DNA of 64,000 nucleotides from Peptoclostridium acidaminophilum DSM 3953 (GTDB taxonomy: Bacteria > Bacillota > Clostridia > Peptostreptococcales > Peptostreptococcaceae): NCBI RefSeq assembly GCF_000597865.1, contig NZ_CP007452.1:813183-877182 (forward strand), read 5' to 3'. A model generated the notes under the pieces. The model was not told the DNA's origin. It made no database searches and saw only the letters and a list, made by a program, of their open reading frames with translations. Made by a program: the position numbers and the translations under genes. Below are positions 53,722 to 62,886 of this stretch, in pieces (position 1 is the stretch's first letter; each line of letters begins with the position of its first letter).

Positions 53722-53750
53722 TTGACGCGGTCACTTTAGCAGTGTATAGT
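53722..53750 (+). promoter_or_regulatory. Second promoter upstream of the HTH gene
   Basis: TTGACG (53722-53727), 17-base spacer, TATAGT (53745-53750), 60 bases before the start codon. Confidence 0.6.
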
Positions 53751-53809
53751 AATAAAGAAAAAATGACGTTTTAATTTGCGTTTGAAATTGAGAGGGATGG
53801 TGAGTTGAG

Positions 53810-54403
53810 GTGAAGGACATACTTGTTCTTAGGGATATAGATGAGATAAAAGCGGTATCCCACCCATACAGGCTTGAAATTATGGAGGCGTTTGACAATG
53901 AGCCGCTGTCGGCAAAGCAGCTTTCGGAGATATTGGGAGAGCCTCATGCTAAGGTGAACTATCATATAAAAACATTGCTTGCCGCAGGAATACTAGAGCT
54001 TGTTGAAGAAAGGGTAAAGTCAGGCATAATCGAAAAATATTACCTGCCGAAGGCCAAAATGGTTGTCATAGACAAGAGTATACTCAACAAGAGCATGGAA
54101 AACAATGACAGCGAGGTTACGCAGACACTGAATCAGGCATCCATATCTCTATTTGAAAAAGTAAGCGGAGATTTCTTTAGAGCGGCAGAAAATACGGAAA
54201 TTCACTCAAAGCACATTATAATGCACAATGAATATTACCTTGCCGAAGATGAGGCAAAGGAGCTTATGGAGACTTTCAGCGCAAAGCTCAAGGAGATAAT
54301 GGCTTCAAGGGAAAAGGCTGAAGATAAAAAACTTAGACCTTACAACATAGTATTCATGGCTATTCCGGATCTTAGAAGAGAAAAGAAAATATCTAAAGAA
54401 TAA
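53810..54403 (+). CDS. ArsR-like winged-helix transcriptional regulator
   Basis: 197 aa from GTG 53810; an in-frame stop just upstream limits other starts. N-terminal winged helix (residues about 8-75) with AVSHPYRLEIMEAF, LSAKQLSEILGEPHAKVNYH as recognition helix, and AGILELVEERV. The remaining ~110 residues are helical, with no metal-binding CxC pattern, so it is not a classic ArsR metal sensor. Target and ligand unknown. Two promoters in tandem precede it. Confidence 0.85.
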   Translation: MKDILVLRDIDEIKAVSHPYRLEIMEAFDNEPLSAKQLSEILGEPHAKVNYHIKTLLAAGILELVEERVKSGIIEKYYLPKAKMVVIDKSILNKSMENNDSEVTQTLNQASISLFEKVSGDFFRAAENTEIHSKHIIMHNEYYLAEDEAKELMETFSAKLKEIMASREKAEDKKLRPYNIVFMAIPDLRREKKISKE

Positions 54404-54430
54404 GTATCAATATGCTTGATACTTTTTTCT
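54402..54430 (+). terminator. Terminator after the HTH gene
   Basis: AAGTATCA (54402-54409) pairs with TGATACTT (54417-54424) and is followed by TTTTCTTT. Confidence 0.85.
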
Positions 54431-54479
54431 TTATATCCATATTTTTAATATTACTAGAACAACGAAAGGGGAAGAAAGA

Positions 54480-55313
54480 ATGCTGGTCATAGGACCCCAT
54501 ATTTCAATAGCAAAAGGATTTTCAAAGGCAGCAGAAACTGCAATATCTATTGGAGCAAATACATTCCAGTTTTTCACAAGGAATCCTCGAGGAGCTTCTG
54601 TAAAGGCTCTTGACCAAAAGGACGTCGAGAAATTTCAGGCGCTCAGGGTTGAACATGACATGGGACCGTTTCTGGCCCATTGCCCTTACACTATGAATCT
54701 TGCCAGCAGCAAGGCCGACATAGTGGAGCTGGGCAAGAGGATGCTTAGAGAGGACATAGAGAGAATGGACCTTCTGGGCATTGAATACATGTGCTTTCAT
54801 CCCGGCAGCCACACAGGTGACGGCGAGGATGTAGGGCTGGAAAGGATAATAGATGCCCTGAATAGCGTGATAAGAGGAGACGAAAAAGTATGGGTGCTCC
54901 TTGAAACAATGTCAGGCAAGGGGAGTGAAGTTGGATACACATTCGAGCAGCTAAGGAGAATAATAGACGGCGTAGAAAAAAGCGACAGGCTTGGAATATG
55001 CTTTGACACATGTCACACATTTTCTGCAGGCTATGACATAATCGGCGATCTCGATGGTGTGCTTGAAAAATTTGACAGCATAATAGGTCTGGACAGGCTC
55101 AAGGCAGTGCATTTCAACGATAGTCTCAAGGAGTTCGCATCAAGAAATGACAGGCACGCCAACATAGGAGAGGGCCTTATAGGCTTAGAAGGCCTTTCGA
55201 GCTTCATGAACCACCCCAAAATTAAAAATCTGCCGCTTTTCCTTGAAACACCCGGAGAGCCGGATGTGCACAAAAAGGAGATCGAACTGCTCAGAAGCCT
55301 GTATAGCGAGTAG
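54480..55313 (+). CDS. nfo: Endonuclease IV
   Basis: 277 aa TIM-barrel AP endonuclease. Zn ligands lie in IGPHISIAKGF (His), FLAHCPYTMN (His), FHPGSHTG (His), LLETMSGKG (Glu), FDTCHTFSAGYD (Asp, His), VHFNDSL (His) and RHANIGEG (Asp/His). The C-terminal LETPGEP glutamate is present. It cuts DNA 5' of abasic sites in base-excision repair. Complete and of normal length. Monocistronic, between a terminator and the TPP riboswitch. Confidence 0.95.
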   Translation: MLVIGPHISIAKGFSKAAETAISIGANTFQFFTRNPRGASVKALDQKDVEKFQALRVEHDMGPFLAHCPYTMNLASSKADIVELGKRMLREDIERMDLLGIEYMCFHPGSHTGDGEDVGLERIIDALNSVIRGDEKVWVLLETMSGKGSEVGYTFEQLRRIIDGVEKSDRLGICFDTCHTFSAGYDIIGDLDGVLEKFDSIIGLDRLKAVHFNDSLKEFASRNDRHANIGEGLIGLEGLSSFMNHPKIKNLPLFLETPGEPDVHKKEIELLRSLYSE

Positions 55314-55398
55314 ACAAGTTCAACTTAAGTGTGCCCAATACTTTTAGTCGTGATATGGCGACAAAATTGTGATACAATTAGAATGTAATACAACTTGA

Positions 55399-55492
55399 TA
55401 TGTGTTGCAGGGAGCCGAAAACAATGGCTGAGAGGGAATTTGACATTCCGACCTTTTGACCTGATCTGGGTAATGCCAGCGTAGGGAACTAG
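55399..55492 (+). promoter_or_regulatory. TPP riboswitch (THI box)
   Basis: Conserved segments: GCAGGGAGCC, GGCTGAGAGGG, the GACCTTTTGACCTGATCTGG core, GTAATGCCAGCGTAGGGAA. It precedes the thiamine transporter operon. Thiamine pyrophosphate binding should favour the terminator that follows. Confidence 0.96.
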
Positions 55493-55500
55493 CGTACATG

Positions 55501-55528
55501 ACTGTTACTCGGCGAGGGTAGCAGTTTT
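55501..55528 (+). terminator. TPP-controlled terminator
   Basis: CTGTTAC (55502-55508) pairs with GTAGCAG (55518-55524), one G-U pair, then a T-run of seven. Located between the TPP aptamer and the first transporter gene. Confidence 0.85.
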
Positions 55529-55564
55529 TTTGTCAATAAAATCAAAAAAGAGGGGGTAGAAAAA

Positions 55565-55855
55565 GTGGCAGCAGTAAATGTGAGTCTTCAGGTGCTTCCG
55601 GTTGTGAGCGAAGAGGACATATATCCGGTGGTAGACAGTGTAATAGATTACATTGCAAGGACTGGAGTTAAATATGAGGTTGGACCAATGGAAACAACAA
55701 TGGAGGGCGAGCTGGACGAGCTTCTTGACATAGTAAAGGCGGCCCAGCAGATCTGCATTGAAAAAGGAGCCAGCAGAGTCGTGTCTGTGGTTAAGATAGA
55801 CTATAAAGCAGAAGGTGTGACAATGAATGAAAAAATTGGCAAGTACAGGAAGTAA
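55565..55855 (+). CDS. Thiamine-binding YkoF/MTH1187-family protein
   Basis: 96 aa from GTG 55565 behind GAGGGGGT. Small ferredoxin-like fold protein with VNVSLQVLPV, GVKYEVGPMETTMEGELDEL and a late beta strand RVVSVVKIDYKA. The family binds thiamine or its pyrimidine part (HMP) in the cytosol. First gene of the TPP-controlled operon; its end overlaps the permease gene by 29 bases. Confidence 0.88.
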   Translation: MAAVNVSLQVLPVVSEEDIYPVVDSVIDYIARTGVKYEVGPMETTMEGELDELLDIVKAAQQICIEKGASRVVSVVKIDYKAEGVTMNEKIGKYRK

Positions 55856-56582
55856 TCTGCTGCCTGGAGCATTCATAGTGCTGCTAGTTGTTTTGTGGGA
55901 GGTGTTCATAAAGATATCGGGAATTCCCAAGTATCTGCTGCCTGCTCCCTCCGGAATAATAAGAGCGCTTATAGATTCAAGGGATGTTTTGCTTTTGCAT
56001 ACAAAGACAACTGTGATTGAAGCGTCAATAGGCTACATAATTTCAATAATAATAGCGGTATCTGTTTCGGCTTCGATGAACAGATGGCAGTCTGTAAAGA
56101 GGACTTTATATCCGGTGCTTGTAATATCGCAGACGGTGCCAATAATAGTGCTGGCGCCACTCATAATGATATGGCTGGGATTTGGAATGCTGCCAAAGAT
56201 TGCAATAGTTGTGCTGACCTGCTTTTTCCCCATAGCTGTCAGCGTGACGGAGGGTCTCGAGACCGTAGACGAGGACATAATAAGCATGATGAAAGTGATG
56301 GGTGCAAACAGCTGGCAAATATTCGCAAAGGTAAAGTTGCCGGCCATAATGCCTTCGTTTTTCTCGGGACTTAAGATAGCTGCCACATACAGCATAATGG
56401 GCGCAGTTATAGCGGAGTGGATAGGGGCTCAAAGCGGCCTTGGGGTATACATGACAAGGGCAATGCATTCCTTCCATACTGAAGCGCTGTTTGCCGACAT
56501 ACTTATAATAGTTTTGCTCAGCATAGGCGTGTTCGAATTTATAAACTTCATGGGCAGAAAAATAATGCCTTGGAACAAGTAG
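55827..56582 (+). CDS. Thiamine-precursor ABC transporter permease (ThiX-like)
   Basis: 251 aa with six helices and the BPD-transport EAA loop region (VMGANSWQIFAKVKLPAIMP). Belongs to the SsuC/TauC/ThiX permease group. Forms the membrane channel with the ATPase encoded at 57623. The start lies 29 bases inside the previous gene, a translational coupling. Substrate thiamine precursor is inferred from TPP control and the binding protein. Confidence 0.9.
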   Translation: MKKLASTGSNLLPGAFIVLLVVLWEVFIKISGIPKYLLPAPSGIIRALIDSRDVLLLHTKTTVIEASIGYIISIIIAVSVSASMNRWQSVKRTLYPVLVISQTVPIIVLAPLIMIWLGFGMLPKIAIVVLTCFFPIAVSVTEGLETVDEDIISMMKVMGANSWQIFAKVKLPAIMPSFFSGLKIAATYSIMGAVIAEWIGAQSGLGVYMTRAMHSFHTEALFADILIIVLLSIGVFEFINFMGRKIMPWNK

Positions 56583-56624
56583 GAAAAAGGAACATACAAA
56601 ATCGAAATGACAGGAGGAGAAGTT

Positions 56625-57623
56625 ATGAAAAAGTTTATTTCAATTATGCTTTCGGCAGTGCTAGCGTTCTCAATGCTCTCAGGTTGTGCCAAAGAGGAGC
56701 CAAAAGATGAGGGCAAGCTTCAAAAGGTTGTAGTGACTCTTGACTGGACTCCAAATACAAACCATACGGGTCTTTATGTGGCAAAGGATAAAGGCTACTA
56801 TGAGGAAGCAGGCTTGGATGTCCAGATAATACAGCCGGGCGAGGGAACAGCAGACCAGCTTGTGGCGGCCAACAAGGCTCAGTTCGGCGTCAGCTATCAG
56901 GAATCTGTGACGCTTGCAAGACTTGAAAACGTTCCCGTGGTATCAATAGCCGCAGTGATACAGCACAACACCTCGGGCTTTGCCTCGGTGAAGGACAAGG
57001 GGATTGTGACTCCAAAGGATTATGAAGGCAAAAGGTATGGAGGATGGGGCTCTCCTATAGAAAAAGCCACACTCAAAGCGCTGATGGACAAATACGGCGG
57101 AGACGTTGAAAAGGTTCAGATTCTAACAACTGGCGCCACAGACTTTTTTGCATCAAGCGAAAAAGATGTCGACTTTGCTTGGATATTCGAAGGTTGGACA
57201 GGCATAGAGGCCAAGCTAAAGGGGATAGAGCTTAACTACATCGATCTTGGCAAAGAGAACGAAGCGCTTGACTACTATACTCCTGTGCTAATAACAAACG
57301 AGAACAACATCAAAAACAATCCCGAGCTTGTAGAAAAATTTATGACGGCTACTTCGAAAGGATATGAAAGCGCAATAGAGAATCCGGGTGAAGCTGCGCA
57401 GATACTGCTCGATAATGCTCCGGAGCTGAATCCAGAACTTGTAAAGGCAAGTCAGGAATTCCTGAGTACCAAATACAAGGATGATGCGGACGTTTGGGGA
57501 TATCAGAAGGAGACGGTATGGCAAAAATATACAGACTGGCTTTTTGACAACAAGCTCATTGAGAGCAAAATCGAAGTCAGCAAGGCATTCACCAACGATT
57601 TCCTCCCTCAAAAGGCGAAGTAA
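56625..57623 (+). CDS. Thiamine-precursor ABC transporter substrate-binding lipoprotein (ThiY/NMT1-like)
   Basis: 332 aa from ATG 56625 behind GGAGGAGAAGTT. Lipoprotein signal peptide with lipobox LSGC (Cys21). The NMT1/THI5-like domain begins VVVTLDWTPNTNHTGLYVAK and shows GEGTADQLVAANKAQFGVSY. Homologues (ThiY) bind formylaminopyrimidine or HMP precursors of thiamine. Anchored outside the membrane. Confidence 0.92.
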   Translation: MKKFISIMLSAVLAFSMLSGCAKEEPKDEGKLQKVVVTLDWTPNTNHTGLYVAKDKGYYEEAGLDVQIIQPGEGTADQLVAANKAQFGVSYQESVTLARLENVPVVSIAAVIQHNTSGFASVKDKGIVTPKDYEGKRYGGWGSPIEKATLKALMDKYGGDVEKVQILTTGATDFFASSEKDVDFAWIFEGWTGIEAKLKGIELNYIDLGKENEALDYYTPVLITNENNIKNNPELVEKFMTATSKGYESAIENPGEAAQILLDNAPELNPELVKASQEFLSTKYKDDADVWGYQKETVWQKYTDWLFDNKLIESKIEVSKAFTNDFLPQKAK

Positions 57624-58375
57624 TGAGCACCAGCAAAATCTCTATGAGGAATGTGCATAAGGATTTTTCCATGGACGAAGAATACCTTAAGGTGCTTGAC
57701 GATATTAACATTGAAGTCTCCGAAGGTGAATTCATATCCATAATAGGACCCAGCGGCTGCGGCAAGTCCACAATATTTCACATACTTACAAAGCTAGTAG
57801 ACGGCTACGAGGGTGAGGTGGAAATAGACGGCATGCCTCTTTCGGACTACGAAAAGCGGATAGGCTACATGCATCAAAAAGATCTGCTCATGCCATGGAG
57901 AACCGTTATAGACAATGTCATAATACCGCTTGAAATACAGGGCGAAAAAAAAAGCAAGGCAAGAGAAAAGGTCAAAGAGCTGCTGCCGGTGTTTGGATTG
58001 GATGGCTTTGAAAATGTTTATCCCAATGAACTTTCAGGCGGAATGAGGCAAAGGGCTGCGCTTCTTAGAACGGTGCTGGTAGACAGCGACATAATGCTGC
58101 TTGACGAACCCTTTGGAGCGCTTGACGCCATCAACAGGACTGCAATGCAAAACTGGCTGCTTGACATATGGAGCAAGTTCGAAAGAAGTGTAATGTTTAT
58201 AACCCACGACATAGAAGAGGCGATATTCCTCTCGGACAGGGTATATGTCCTCACGCAAAGGCCGGCCAGGGTGCTGCAGGAGATAAAAATCGATTTTGAA
58301 AGGCCAAGGACAAAAGAAATCCTGATAAGCCAGAAATTTTTGGAATACAAGAAAATACTGATGAATTCTTTGTAG
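57623..58375 (+). CDS. Thiamine-precursor ABC transporter ATP-binding protein (ThiZ-like)
   Basis: 250 aa. Walker A GPSGCGKST, Q-loop MHQKDLLMPW, signature LSGGMRQR, Walker B IMLLDEPFGALD, switch His in FITHDIEEA. Powers the uptake complex. The ATG overlaps the lipoprotein stop codon by one base (TAATG). Last gene of the TPP-riboswitch operon, followed by a terminator. Confidence 0.95.
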   Translation: MSTSKISMRNVHKDFSMDEEYLKVLDDINIEVSEGEFISIIGPSGCGKSTIFHILTKLVDGYEGEVEIDGMPLSDYEKRIGYMHQKDLLMPWRTVIDNVIIPLEIQGEKKSKAREKVKELLPVFGLDGFENVYPNELSGGMRQRAALLRTVLVDSDIMLLDEPFGALDAINRTAMQNWLLDIWSKFERSVMFITHDIEEAIFLSDRVYVLTQRPARVLQEIKIDFERPRTKEILISQKFLEYKKILMNSL

Positions 58376-58377
58376 TC

Positions 58378-58421
58378 AAATGCCGCAAGCCGCAGTCAAA
58401 CGCAGCTATGCGGCATTTTGT
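58378..58421 (+). terminator. Terminator of the thiamine transporter operon
   Basis: AAATGCCGCA (58378-58387) pairs with TGCGGCATTT (58409-58418), then TGTC. Confidence 0.65.
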
Positions 58422-58452
58422 CTAATTATATGGGATGATTGGGAGGATTGGA

Positions 58453-59205
58453 ATGTTTATAGATGTCCATTGCCACATAGACCAATATAAGAATATCGAT
58501 GGATTGCTAAATGATGATGTCAAAGCTGTAGTAGGGGCTGCAATCGATTTCGAATCGGGCGAGAAGCTGCTGAGCATCTGCAGACAAAATGCGGGTTTTT
58601 ATGCGGCACTCGGCATACATCCTGAATACAGCGGAAACTTTAATCAGCTTGAAGCTGTCAAAAGACAGATAGAGGAGAACAAGGATGAAATAGTAGCAAT
58701 AGGCGAGATAGGTCTGCCATACTACTCGCTAGAGGGAATGGACGAGATGGAGGCAAAGGCCGTTTACAAAAGAGCTCTCCATGTGCTTGATGAGCTCTTG
58801 AGCTTGGCGTCAAGGCTTCAAAAACCGGTTGTTCTCCATGCTATAGAAGCCACTGCATATGATGCGCTGGCACTGCTTGAAAAGTATCGCATCGAATCCG
58901 CTCTTTTCCACTGGTTTGAAGGCGAAGAAAGGGCGCTTTCAAGGCTGATTGAAAAGGGGTATTACGTGTCTGTAGGGCCTGATGTCCTTTGCAACAAAGC
59001 TTACGATGATTTCGTTGACAAGGTGCCGCTTGAGAACATGGTGTTTGAAAGCGATGGACCATGGGAATACGCGGGTGAAGTTGGAGTGCCCGCCATGGTC
59101 CGGTCAGTGGCAAGGCATATTTCAAATAAGAGGGGAATAAGCCTGAGTCGTGTGGAGAGTGTGGCATATGAAAACACCTGCAGACTATACAAGCGCTTTT
59201 TCTAA
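58453..59205 (+). CDS. TatD-family metal-dependent hydrolase
   Basis: 250 aa from ATG 58453 (GGGAGGATTGGA upstream). Metal ligands: DVHCHID, GEIGLPYYSLEG (Glu), PVVLHAIEA (His), LFHWFEGEE (His), FESDGPW (Asp). All six expected ligands are present although several neighbouring residues differ from the common TatD consensus. Likely a 3'-5' DNase or related phosphatase; substrate uncertain. It precedes the TetR gene by 72 bases. Confidence 0.85.
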   Translation: MFIDVHCHIDQYKNIDGLLNDDVKAVVGAAIDFESGEKLLSICRQNAGFYAALGIHPEYSGNFNQLEAVKRQIEENKDEIVAIGEIGLPYYSLEGMDEMEAKAVYKRALHVLDELLSLASRLQKPVVLHAIEATAYDALALLEKYRIESALFHWFEGEERALSRLIEKGYYVSVGPDVLCNKAYDDFVDKVPLENMVFESDGPWEYAGEVGVPAMVRSVARHISNKRGISLSRVESVAYENTCRLYKRFF

Positions 59206-59277
59206 TAATGGATATGAAAGTGCCTGTGTTTTATGATATATTATTTTGGAGACCTAAGATTTTCAGGGGAGGAGTTT

Positions 59278-59871
59278 ATGCAATTTGCCGATACAAAATG
59301 GAAAATAATTCATGCAAGCCGTAAGGTGTTTGCTGAAAAAGGCTTCCACAATGCAAAAATGGAAGACATAGCAGATGAAGCTGGAGTCGGCAAGGGAACC
59401 ATATACGATTATTTTTCAAGCAAAAAAGAGCTGTTTGAAACCATGATAAAAGAGATGGCAATGGGCTTTAGAAAGCTGATTCAGGAAAATATATCAGAGG
59501 ATATGGATTTTGACGAAAAGCTAAAAGCATTGGCGCGCGTCAAATTCGAAATCATAAAGAATCACAAGGATATAGAAAATCTTGTATTCAAGAATTTTTC
59601 GAATTTTGATGAGAGTCTTATGGGCTGGCTGGAAAAAATACGAAATGAAATGCTGGAATATTTTGAGGGAGTCATGCAGGAAGGTATAGATAGCGGCAGG
59701 ATTAAAGACATAAATCCCAAGTATGCGACGCTGATGTATATAGGTGGTTTGCATTTCTTGAGCCACTACATCTGCCATATGGAGGATGCCGACTATGAGA
59801 AAGAAAAAGAGAGCGCGCTTGATACTTTTTTAAGCATCATGTTCAAGGGGCTGGAAAAGAAATGTTTGTAG
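59278..59871 (+). CDS. TetR-family transcriptional regulator
   Basis: 197 aa from ATG 59278 (GGGGAGGAGTTT upstream). TetR helix-turn-helix: IIHASRKVFAEKGFHNAKME, then IADEAGVGKGTIYDYFSSKK. Helical C-terminal domain. Its end overlaps the DUF503 gene by 10 bases. Target genes are not obvious; no drug exporter is adjacent. Confidence 0.9.
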   Translation: MQFADTKWKIIHASRKVFAEKGFHNAKMEDIADEAGVGKGTIYDYFSSKKELFETMIKEMAMGFRKLIQENISEDMDFDEKLKALARVKFEIIKNHKDIENLVFKNFSNFDESLMGWLEKIRNEMLEYFEGVMQEGIDSGRIKDINPKYATLMYIGGLHFLSHYICHMEDADYEKEKESALDTFLSIMFKGLEKKCL

Positions 59872-60143
59872 GCGTGTGTACATTGGAGCTTTATATTTTT
59901 CATGCATATTCTCTAAAGGACAAAAGGCAGGTCATAAAGAGCATAATAGACAGGCTAAAATCCAGATACAACATATCTGTCGCTGAGGTTGGACAAAATG
60001 ACGTCTGGAATAAGTCTGAAATCGGCATTTCGTGCGTATCAAATTCCAAAAGCCAAATCAACGAGGTATTCAATAAAATAGTCGACTTCATAGATAATGA
60101 TGAGAGGGTCGAAATTACAAATATGGAAATGGAGATTTGGTGA
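59862..60143 (+). CDS. DUF503/YlxP-family protein
   Basis: 93 aa with the family pattern VCTLELYIFHAYSLKDKRQV and KSRYNISVAEVGQNDVWN. Small ferredoxin-like fold, often encoded near ribosome-biogenesis genes in Firmicutes; function poorly known. The start overlaps the TetR gene by 10 bases and the stop overlaps the endonuclease III start by 4 bases. Confidence 0.88.
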   Translation: MFVGVCTLELYIFHAYSLKDKRQVIKSIIDRLKSRYNISVAEVGQNDVWNKSEIGISCVSNSKSQINEVFNKIVDFIDNDERVEITNMEMEIW

Positions 60144-60781
60144 TAAAAGTGAATTCAGAACATATATTGGAAATACTTGCAAGTGAATATCCCGACGCAA
60201 AGTGCGAGCTAAGCCACAATACTCCATTCGAGTTGCTTGTGGCTACGATACTCTCCGCCCAATGCACTGATGTAAGGGTGAACATTATAACGAGCGACCT
60301 TTTTAAGATGTACAACAAGCCGGATGATTTTGCATCTATGGAGCTTGAGAAACTCGAGGAGCTCATAAGGAGTTGCGGATTTTACAAGAATAAGGCAAAA
60401 AACATAATAGGTGCATCTCAGATGATAATAGAAAGTTTTGCAGGCAATGTCCCTGACAGGATCGAAGAGCTTTTAAAGCTGCCCGGCGTAGGCAGAAAAA
60501 CAGCAAATGTAGTCTTAAGCAATGCGTTTTCAAAGCCGGCGATAGCTGTTGATACTCATGTTTTTAGGGTTTCAAAGAGAATAGGCCTGGCATCCGGCAA
60601 CACTCCAGACGAGGTTGAAAGGGAGCTTATGAAAGCAATACCAGTGAGTATGTGGTCACTTGCACACCATCTGCTTATATTTCATGGAAGAAGAAGATGC
60701 GCAGCGAGAAAGCCGCTGTGCGAAGGGTGCTGCATAAGTCAATTCTGCAAATACTATAACAAAGGGAGGAAACAGAGTTGA
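60140..60781 (+). CDS. nth: Endonuclease III
   Basis: 213 aa from GTG 60140 (GGAG five bases upstream, overlapping the DUF503 stop codon). HhH-GPD fold with LLKLPGVGRKTANVVLSNAF (catalytic Lys in GRKTA), VDTHVFRVSKR (catalytic Asp) and the C-terminal 4Fe-4S loop Cys-x6-Cys-x2-Cys-x5-Cys (CAARKPLCEGCCISQFC). Removes oxidised pyrimidines and cuts abasic sites. Its stop codon overlaps the start of the VanW gene. Confidence 0.96.
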   Translation: MIKVNSEHILEILASEYPDAKCELSHNTPFELLVATILSAQCTDVRVNIITSDLFKMYNKPDDFASMELEKLEELIRSCGFYKNKAKNIIGASQMIIESFAGNVPDRIEELLKLPGVGRKTANVVLSNAFSKPAIAVDTHVFRVSKRIGLASGNTPDEVERELMKAIPVSMWSLAHHLLIFHGRRRCAARKPLCEGCCISQFCKYYNKGRKQS

Positions 60782-62142
60782 ATAAAAAGCTGCTTATTGC
60801 AATAATAGGCATAGTCCTAGCCCTGCCCATAATAACAATTTCTACGATCCACCATTCTTTTGGCAATTCAGGACTCATAGCAAAGGGCGTATATATAGAC
60901 AAGGTATATGTGGGAGAAATGGACAAAATTGCGGCGGCAAAGGCCGTTGAAGGAAAGTATTCGATAGACAAGCTTGAACTCACGCATGGCGAAAAGACAT
61001 ATGAAATAACGCCGCAGGAGCTGGGCTTCAAAATAGACACTGAAAAAGCGGTCGGCAAGGCATATATATACGGCAGAGAAAGTGTAATGGAGTATATTGG
61101 ATCGCTCACAGGCAAGAGCCTGCATATAAAGCTGAATTCGGAGTATTCTCCCGAGCTTGTAGCAAGTGTTGTGGGTAATATTTCAAAGGACATAGACTAT
61201 TCTCCAAAGGATGCGACCATAAGGATATCCGGCGGCAAAGCCAGCTTCACAAGGGAAGCAGACGGGCTTGAGGTTGAAAAGGAGAAGCTCACGGGTATGA
61301 TAGAATCTGTACTCAGATACGAATCTGCAGAAAAATCAATGCAGATACCAACAAATGTGCTGAGCGCCGCAATAAAGTATGACCAGATAAAAGGCATAAG
61401 CACAGTGCTTGCAGCCCATTCCACAAAGTACAATGCTTCAAACGCGGAAAGGTCTGAGAATCTAAGGGTTGCTTCAAGCAGCGTTAGTGGGCATGTTGTA
61501 ATGCCCGGAGATGTTTTTTCGCTCAATGCGGTTACAGGCAAAAGAAGCATTCAAAACGGATACAAGATGGCGCCTATCATAGTAAAGGGCAAGATTGAAG
61601 ACGGCCTTGGCGGAGGGGTTTGCCAGGTGTCCACGACTCTTTATAATGCAGTAATCAGGACGGGCCTTGATATTGTGGAAAGAAGAAACCATTCTATTCC
61701 TTCTTCGTATGCAGACATGGGGCTTGATGCTACAGTTTCCTACGGAAGCATAGATTTCAAGTTCAAAAATACTCTCAAAAATCCAGTGTATATAAACATA
61801 GCTCCTTATGGAGGCACAATCACAGCCCAGATATATGGATATCCTGAAGACAGGAGAATTGTTAAGATTGAAACGCAGTTGATTGAAAAAATAGAAAGAG
61901 GAGTTGAAACAAAATACGACGCCCAACTTGCGGAAGGCAAGCAGCGTATAGAGGACAGCGGAAGGGACGGCTTCAAGGTCAAGGCGTACAGGACATTTAT
62001 TGATGGTAGCGGCAAAAAACAGCAGCTCTCCAGCGATTACTACCCTCCTGCTAAAAAGGTGATAGTTATAGGGACTAAGAAGGCGGAGGCGCAGGAAAAC
62101 CAGGAGCAAACTGAAGCAGCAGAGTCACATACCAATTTGTAG
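60778..62142 (+). CDS. VanW-family membrane-anchored protein
   Basis: 454 aa from TTG 60778 (GGGAGGA upstream). N-terminal helix (LLIAIIGIVLALPIITISTI) followed by a peptidoglycan-binding-4 region. The VanW domain (about residues 215-350) has VMPGDVFSLNAVTG, GGGVCQVSTTLYNAV and RNHSIPSSYADMG. The C-terminal ~90 residues are G5-like/basic. The protein is exported and probably wall-associated; molecular function unknown. Four-base overlap with nth. Confidence 0.9.
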   Translation: MNKKLLIAIIGIVLALPIITISTIHHSFGNSGLIAKGVYIDKVYVGEMDKIAAAKAVEGKYSIDKLELTHGEKTYEITPQELGFKIDTEKAVGKAYIYGRESVMEYIGSLTGKSLHIKLNSEYSPELVASVVGNISKDIDYSPKDATIRISGGKASFTREADGLEVEKEKLTGMIESVLRYESAEKSMQIPTNVLSAAIKYDQIKGISTVLAAHSTKYNASNAERSENLRVASSSVSGHVVMPGDVFSLNAVTGKRSIQNGYKMAPIIVKGKIEDGLGGGVCQVSTTLYNAVIRTGLDIVERRNHSIPSSYADMGLDATVSYGSIDFKFKNTLKNPVYINIAPYGGTITAQIYGYPEDRRIVKIETQLIEKIERGVETKYDAQLAEGKQRIEDSGRDGFKVKAYRTFIDGSGKKQQLSSDYYPPAKKVIVIGTKKAEAQENQEQTEAAESHTNL

Positions 62143-62162
62143 CATGGGGGGAAGCTCTAAAA

Positions 62163-62861
62163 TTGAACGGTAACATTGAAGAACTATACGATAAACAGGT
62201 ATATTGTCCGGTGTGCAATGAAAAATTCAGCACAAAGAAGCTCAGGCGTTCAGCTATGAGAGTCCAGAGTACCGATGCGGACTTTTGCGTTCACTACAAT
62301 TCGGAAAACCCATATTTTTATGCACTCTGGGTGTGCAGGAAATGCGGTTATGTTGAGTTTGAAAACAGGTTTGAAAGCATAAGCAAAGCAGGGGCAGACA
62401 AAATAAAAAAAGAGGTTACGCCCAAATGGACTCCAAGAGATTATGGAGGCAAAAGAGATATAGCACAAGCCATGCAAATATACAAGCTGGCGCTGTATCA
62501 GGCGGAGCTTCTTCAAAAGGAATATTCTAACAAGGCCGTACTGTGCCTTATGATAGCATGGCTTTACAGGTATGAAAACGACACTGCGAGCGAAACGAGA
62601 TTCATGAAATCTGCGCTTGAGCTTTATGCTAAAGCATATTCGGCTGAAGATTTCCCAATAGGCGGTATGGATTCAGCAAAGCTTTCATACCTCATAGGGG
62701 AGTTAAACAGAAGATGCGGAAATTTTCGGGAGTCGATTAAATGGTTTGACAAAGCGATTAACGACCCAAATGTAAAAAAATCAATTCATATAAAAAAGAA
62801 AGCCAGAGAGCAGTGGCATAAAGCTGCAGAGTATTACAAGGCGGCAAAGCCTGCCGAATAA
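62163..62861 (+). CDS. DUF2225-family protein
   Basis: 232 aa from TTG 62163 (GGGGGGAAG upstream). The N-terminal zinc-ribbon-like cysteines are YCPVCNEKFSTKKL and WVCRKCGYVEFENRF. The rest is helical and TPR-like (QAMQIYKLALYQAELLQKEY; KWFDKAINDPNVKKS). This protein family is common in clostridia, with no known function. It directly precedes trmL. Confidence 0.85.
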   Translation: MNGNIEELYDKQVYCPVCNEKFSTKKLRRSAMRVQSTDADFCVHYNSENPYFYALWVCRKCGYVEFENRFESISKAGADKIKKEVTPKWTPRDYGGKRDIAQAMQIYKLALYQAELLQKEYSNKAVLCLMIAWLYRYENDTASETRFMKSALELYAKAYSAEDFPIGGMDSAKLSYLIGELNRRCGNFRESIKWFDKAINDPNVKKSIHIKKKAREQWHKAAEYYKAAKPAE

Positions 62862-62886
62862 CAAAGTTGGGAGTTGATTTGCTAGT

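Noticed and set aside
58453-59205. Inactivated TatD enzyme
   Set aside because: Although GEIGLPYY departs from the usual GEIGLDYY, all expected metal-binding His, Glu and Asp residues are present.
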